Assembly: GCA_013375355.1 (NCBI GenBank)
Contig: JABXJV010000142.1
Location: forward strand, 1-16,271
DNA: 16,271 nt
Direction of reading: 5' to 3'
Source of the DNA: Candidatus Helarchaeota archaeon
Lineage (GTDB): Archaea > Asgardarchaeota > Lokiarchaeia > Helarchaeales > JABXJV01
The translations under genes and the position numbers were made by a program. Each line of letters begins with the position of its first letter. The stretch's first letter is position 1. The notes under the pieces were generated by a model. The model saw only the letters and a list, made by a program, of their open reading frames with translations, had not been told where the DNA came from and searched no databases. This document shows, one piece after another, positions 15,582-16,271 of this stretch.

Positions 15582-15890
15582 ATGAGTATTGATAATGAGC
15601 AAAGTGGATATCCGTTTGGAATTTATCTATGCCAATGCGGAATTCTGTATATATGGTATCCTGATAGTAAGAAAGATCCAAGTCTAAACTTTTTTCCAGA
15701 AACAATTAAGTGCGAATGTGGATTAAAGATAAATGTAACTGAAAAATTACGCATAAAAGATATTTGGTCTGACTTAGTTCCTTTTTTTTTACAAACCTCA
15801 AGTAAATACAAGTTTAAAAAACTTATAATGATAGATGATGAACATGTGCATCTAGTATGGCAAACTGGTAAAGATTTAACCGATTTATGA
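15582..15890 (+). CDS. Small hypothetical protein with two CxC motifs (about 102 aa)
   Basis: A soluble small protein with Cys17-x-Cys19 (LCQCG) and Cys44-x-Cys46 (KCECG) in the first half, spaced as in a zinc ribbon, followed by a helix/strand region (DIWSDLVPFFLQ, KKLIMIDDEHVHLVW). Each CxC pair is followed by Gly, suggesting two zinc knuckles. No family is recognised. An in-frame TTG at 15567 would add five residues; ATG 15582 is preferred. It lies about 70 nt after paralogue C on the same strand and may belong to the same transcript or have its own promoter. Confidence 0.7.
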   Translation: MSIDNEQSGYPFGIYLCQCGILYIWYPDSKKDPSLNFFPETIKCECGLKINVTEKLRIKDIWSDLVPFFLQTSSKYKFKKLIMIDDEHVHLVWQTGKDLTDL

Positions 15891-16044
15891 TTGACAGAAA
15901 TGATTGTTTTTTAGATCTAAAAACATTTCAACGATAATACCTAATTTTTTTGCAACTACGTTTTCAATATAATCATACTCATCTTAAAAAATTAAAATTT
16001 AAGGGCGATAAATAATATAAAAGAATATAAATAAATTAAAGCAA

Positions 16045-16054
16045 TTTATAAATT
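16045..16054 (+). promoter_or_regulatory. Putative TATA box before the 16097 gene
   Basis: TTTATAAATT at 16045-16054 would place transcription start near 16075, about 20 nt before the TTG start at 16097, leaving room for the GAGG sequence at 16083-16086. The rest of 15891-16096 shows no gene or clear structure. Confidence 0.4.
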
Positions 16055-16096
16055 AATCCAAAAGAGATAGTAAAAATCACAAGAGGCAGTCGATAG

Positions 16097-16271
16097 TTGA
16101 TCTATAACCTTTTTATTTTAACGAAATCTGGCATAACTATTTTTTATAAGACTTATTCGCCAGAATCCATTATTCAAAATGAGGTTATGGTAGCTGCGTT
16201 TTTTTCAGCCATGTTTTCTTTTTCAAACAACCTTACGGGACGTGCTTTAGATTTATTACGTGTAGGTGATA
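16097..16271 (+). CDS. Soluble longin-like protein, 5' part only (runs off the window end)
   Basis: An open frame of 58 codons begins at TTG 16097, directly after an in-frame TAG (16094-16096), and has no stop before the window ends. The product starts IYNLFILTKSGITIFYKTYS, followed by a helix-forming stretch (NEVMVAAFFSAMFSFSNNL). This is the strand-strand-helix opening of longin domains as in SNAREs, adaptor sigma/mu chains and the Mon1/Ccz1 class. A similar opening is seen in the cytoplasmic domains of the three 7TM proteins in this window, but here there are no membrane helices ahead of it. GAGG at 16083-16086 is the likely ribosome binding site. A Roadblock domain is less likely because that fold begins with a helix. 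The full domain must be checked beyond the window. Confidence 0.65.
   Translation, partial: MIYNLFILTKSGITIFYKTYSPESIIQNEVMVAAFFSAMFSFSNNLTGRALDLLRVGD

Overview
The window is strongly AT-rich and looks archaeal, most likely Asgard (Lokiarchaeia/Promethearchaeota-like). The evidence is a two-repeat archaeal TATA-binding protein, a Ras/Rab-type small GTPase, longin-like domains with eukaryotic-style topology, two leucine-rich-repeat proteins, and GGTGA/GGAGG Shine-Dalgarno sites that often sit before TTG starts. No rRNA, tRNA, CRISPR array or recognisable transposase was seen. Assignment to Asgard is inference from gene content.

Layout. Positions 1-725 hold no protein gene: a ~66-bp AT-rich tandem repeat (1-168), then a stretch of nested inverted repeats (363-574) that could be a structured RNA or a small palindromic element. 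726-2039 is a compact plus-strand cluster of three basic, unrecognised proteins. 2058-4514 is a minus-strand operon of a class III CoA-transferase followed by an LRR protein. 4639-5745 (minus) encodes a seven-helix membrane protein with a C-terminal longin-like domain. Divergent from it are a thiolase and a pyruvate-kinase-C-like protein (5875-7812, plus). TBP and PurM (minus) follow, then a small winged-helix-like protein (plus). A frameshifted LRR gene and a Ras-like GTPase (minus) come next. Divergent from the GTPase is a plus-strand run of a membrane zinc-ribbon protein, a TatD hydrolase, two more seven-helix/longin-like proteins and a CxC zinc protein. The window ends inside a soluble longin-like gene starting at 16097.

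The metabolic genes (CoA-transferase, thiolase, PurM, PK-C-like) and TBP are housekeeping. The striking part is the membrane and GTPase set. Three proteins share a 7TM sensor-like N-terminus (resembling the 7TM region found ahead of PAS or kinase modules in histidine kinases), a longin-like cytoplasmic domain and a conserved C-terminal F-x-[PT]-[AS]-x6-[YH]-F motif. Two of them lie in an apparent operon divergent from a Ras-like GTPase, and a soluble longin-like gene follows. Longin domains in eukaryotes are platforms for small GTPases, so these genes may form a membrane receptor-to-GTPase system. That link is inference from domain topology and neighbourhood.

Several gene boundaries need care. 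One 7TM-longin gene appears to start at a non-standard ATA or ATT codon within an overlap, one LRR gene is split by a homopolymer frameshift, and several GTG or ATG codons that look like starts are really part of ribosome binding sites for downstream TTG or ATG starts.
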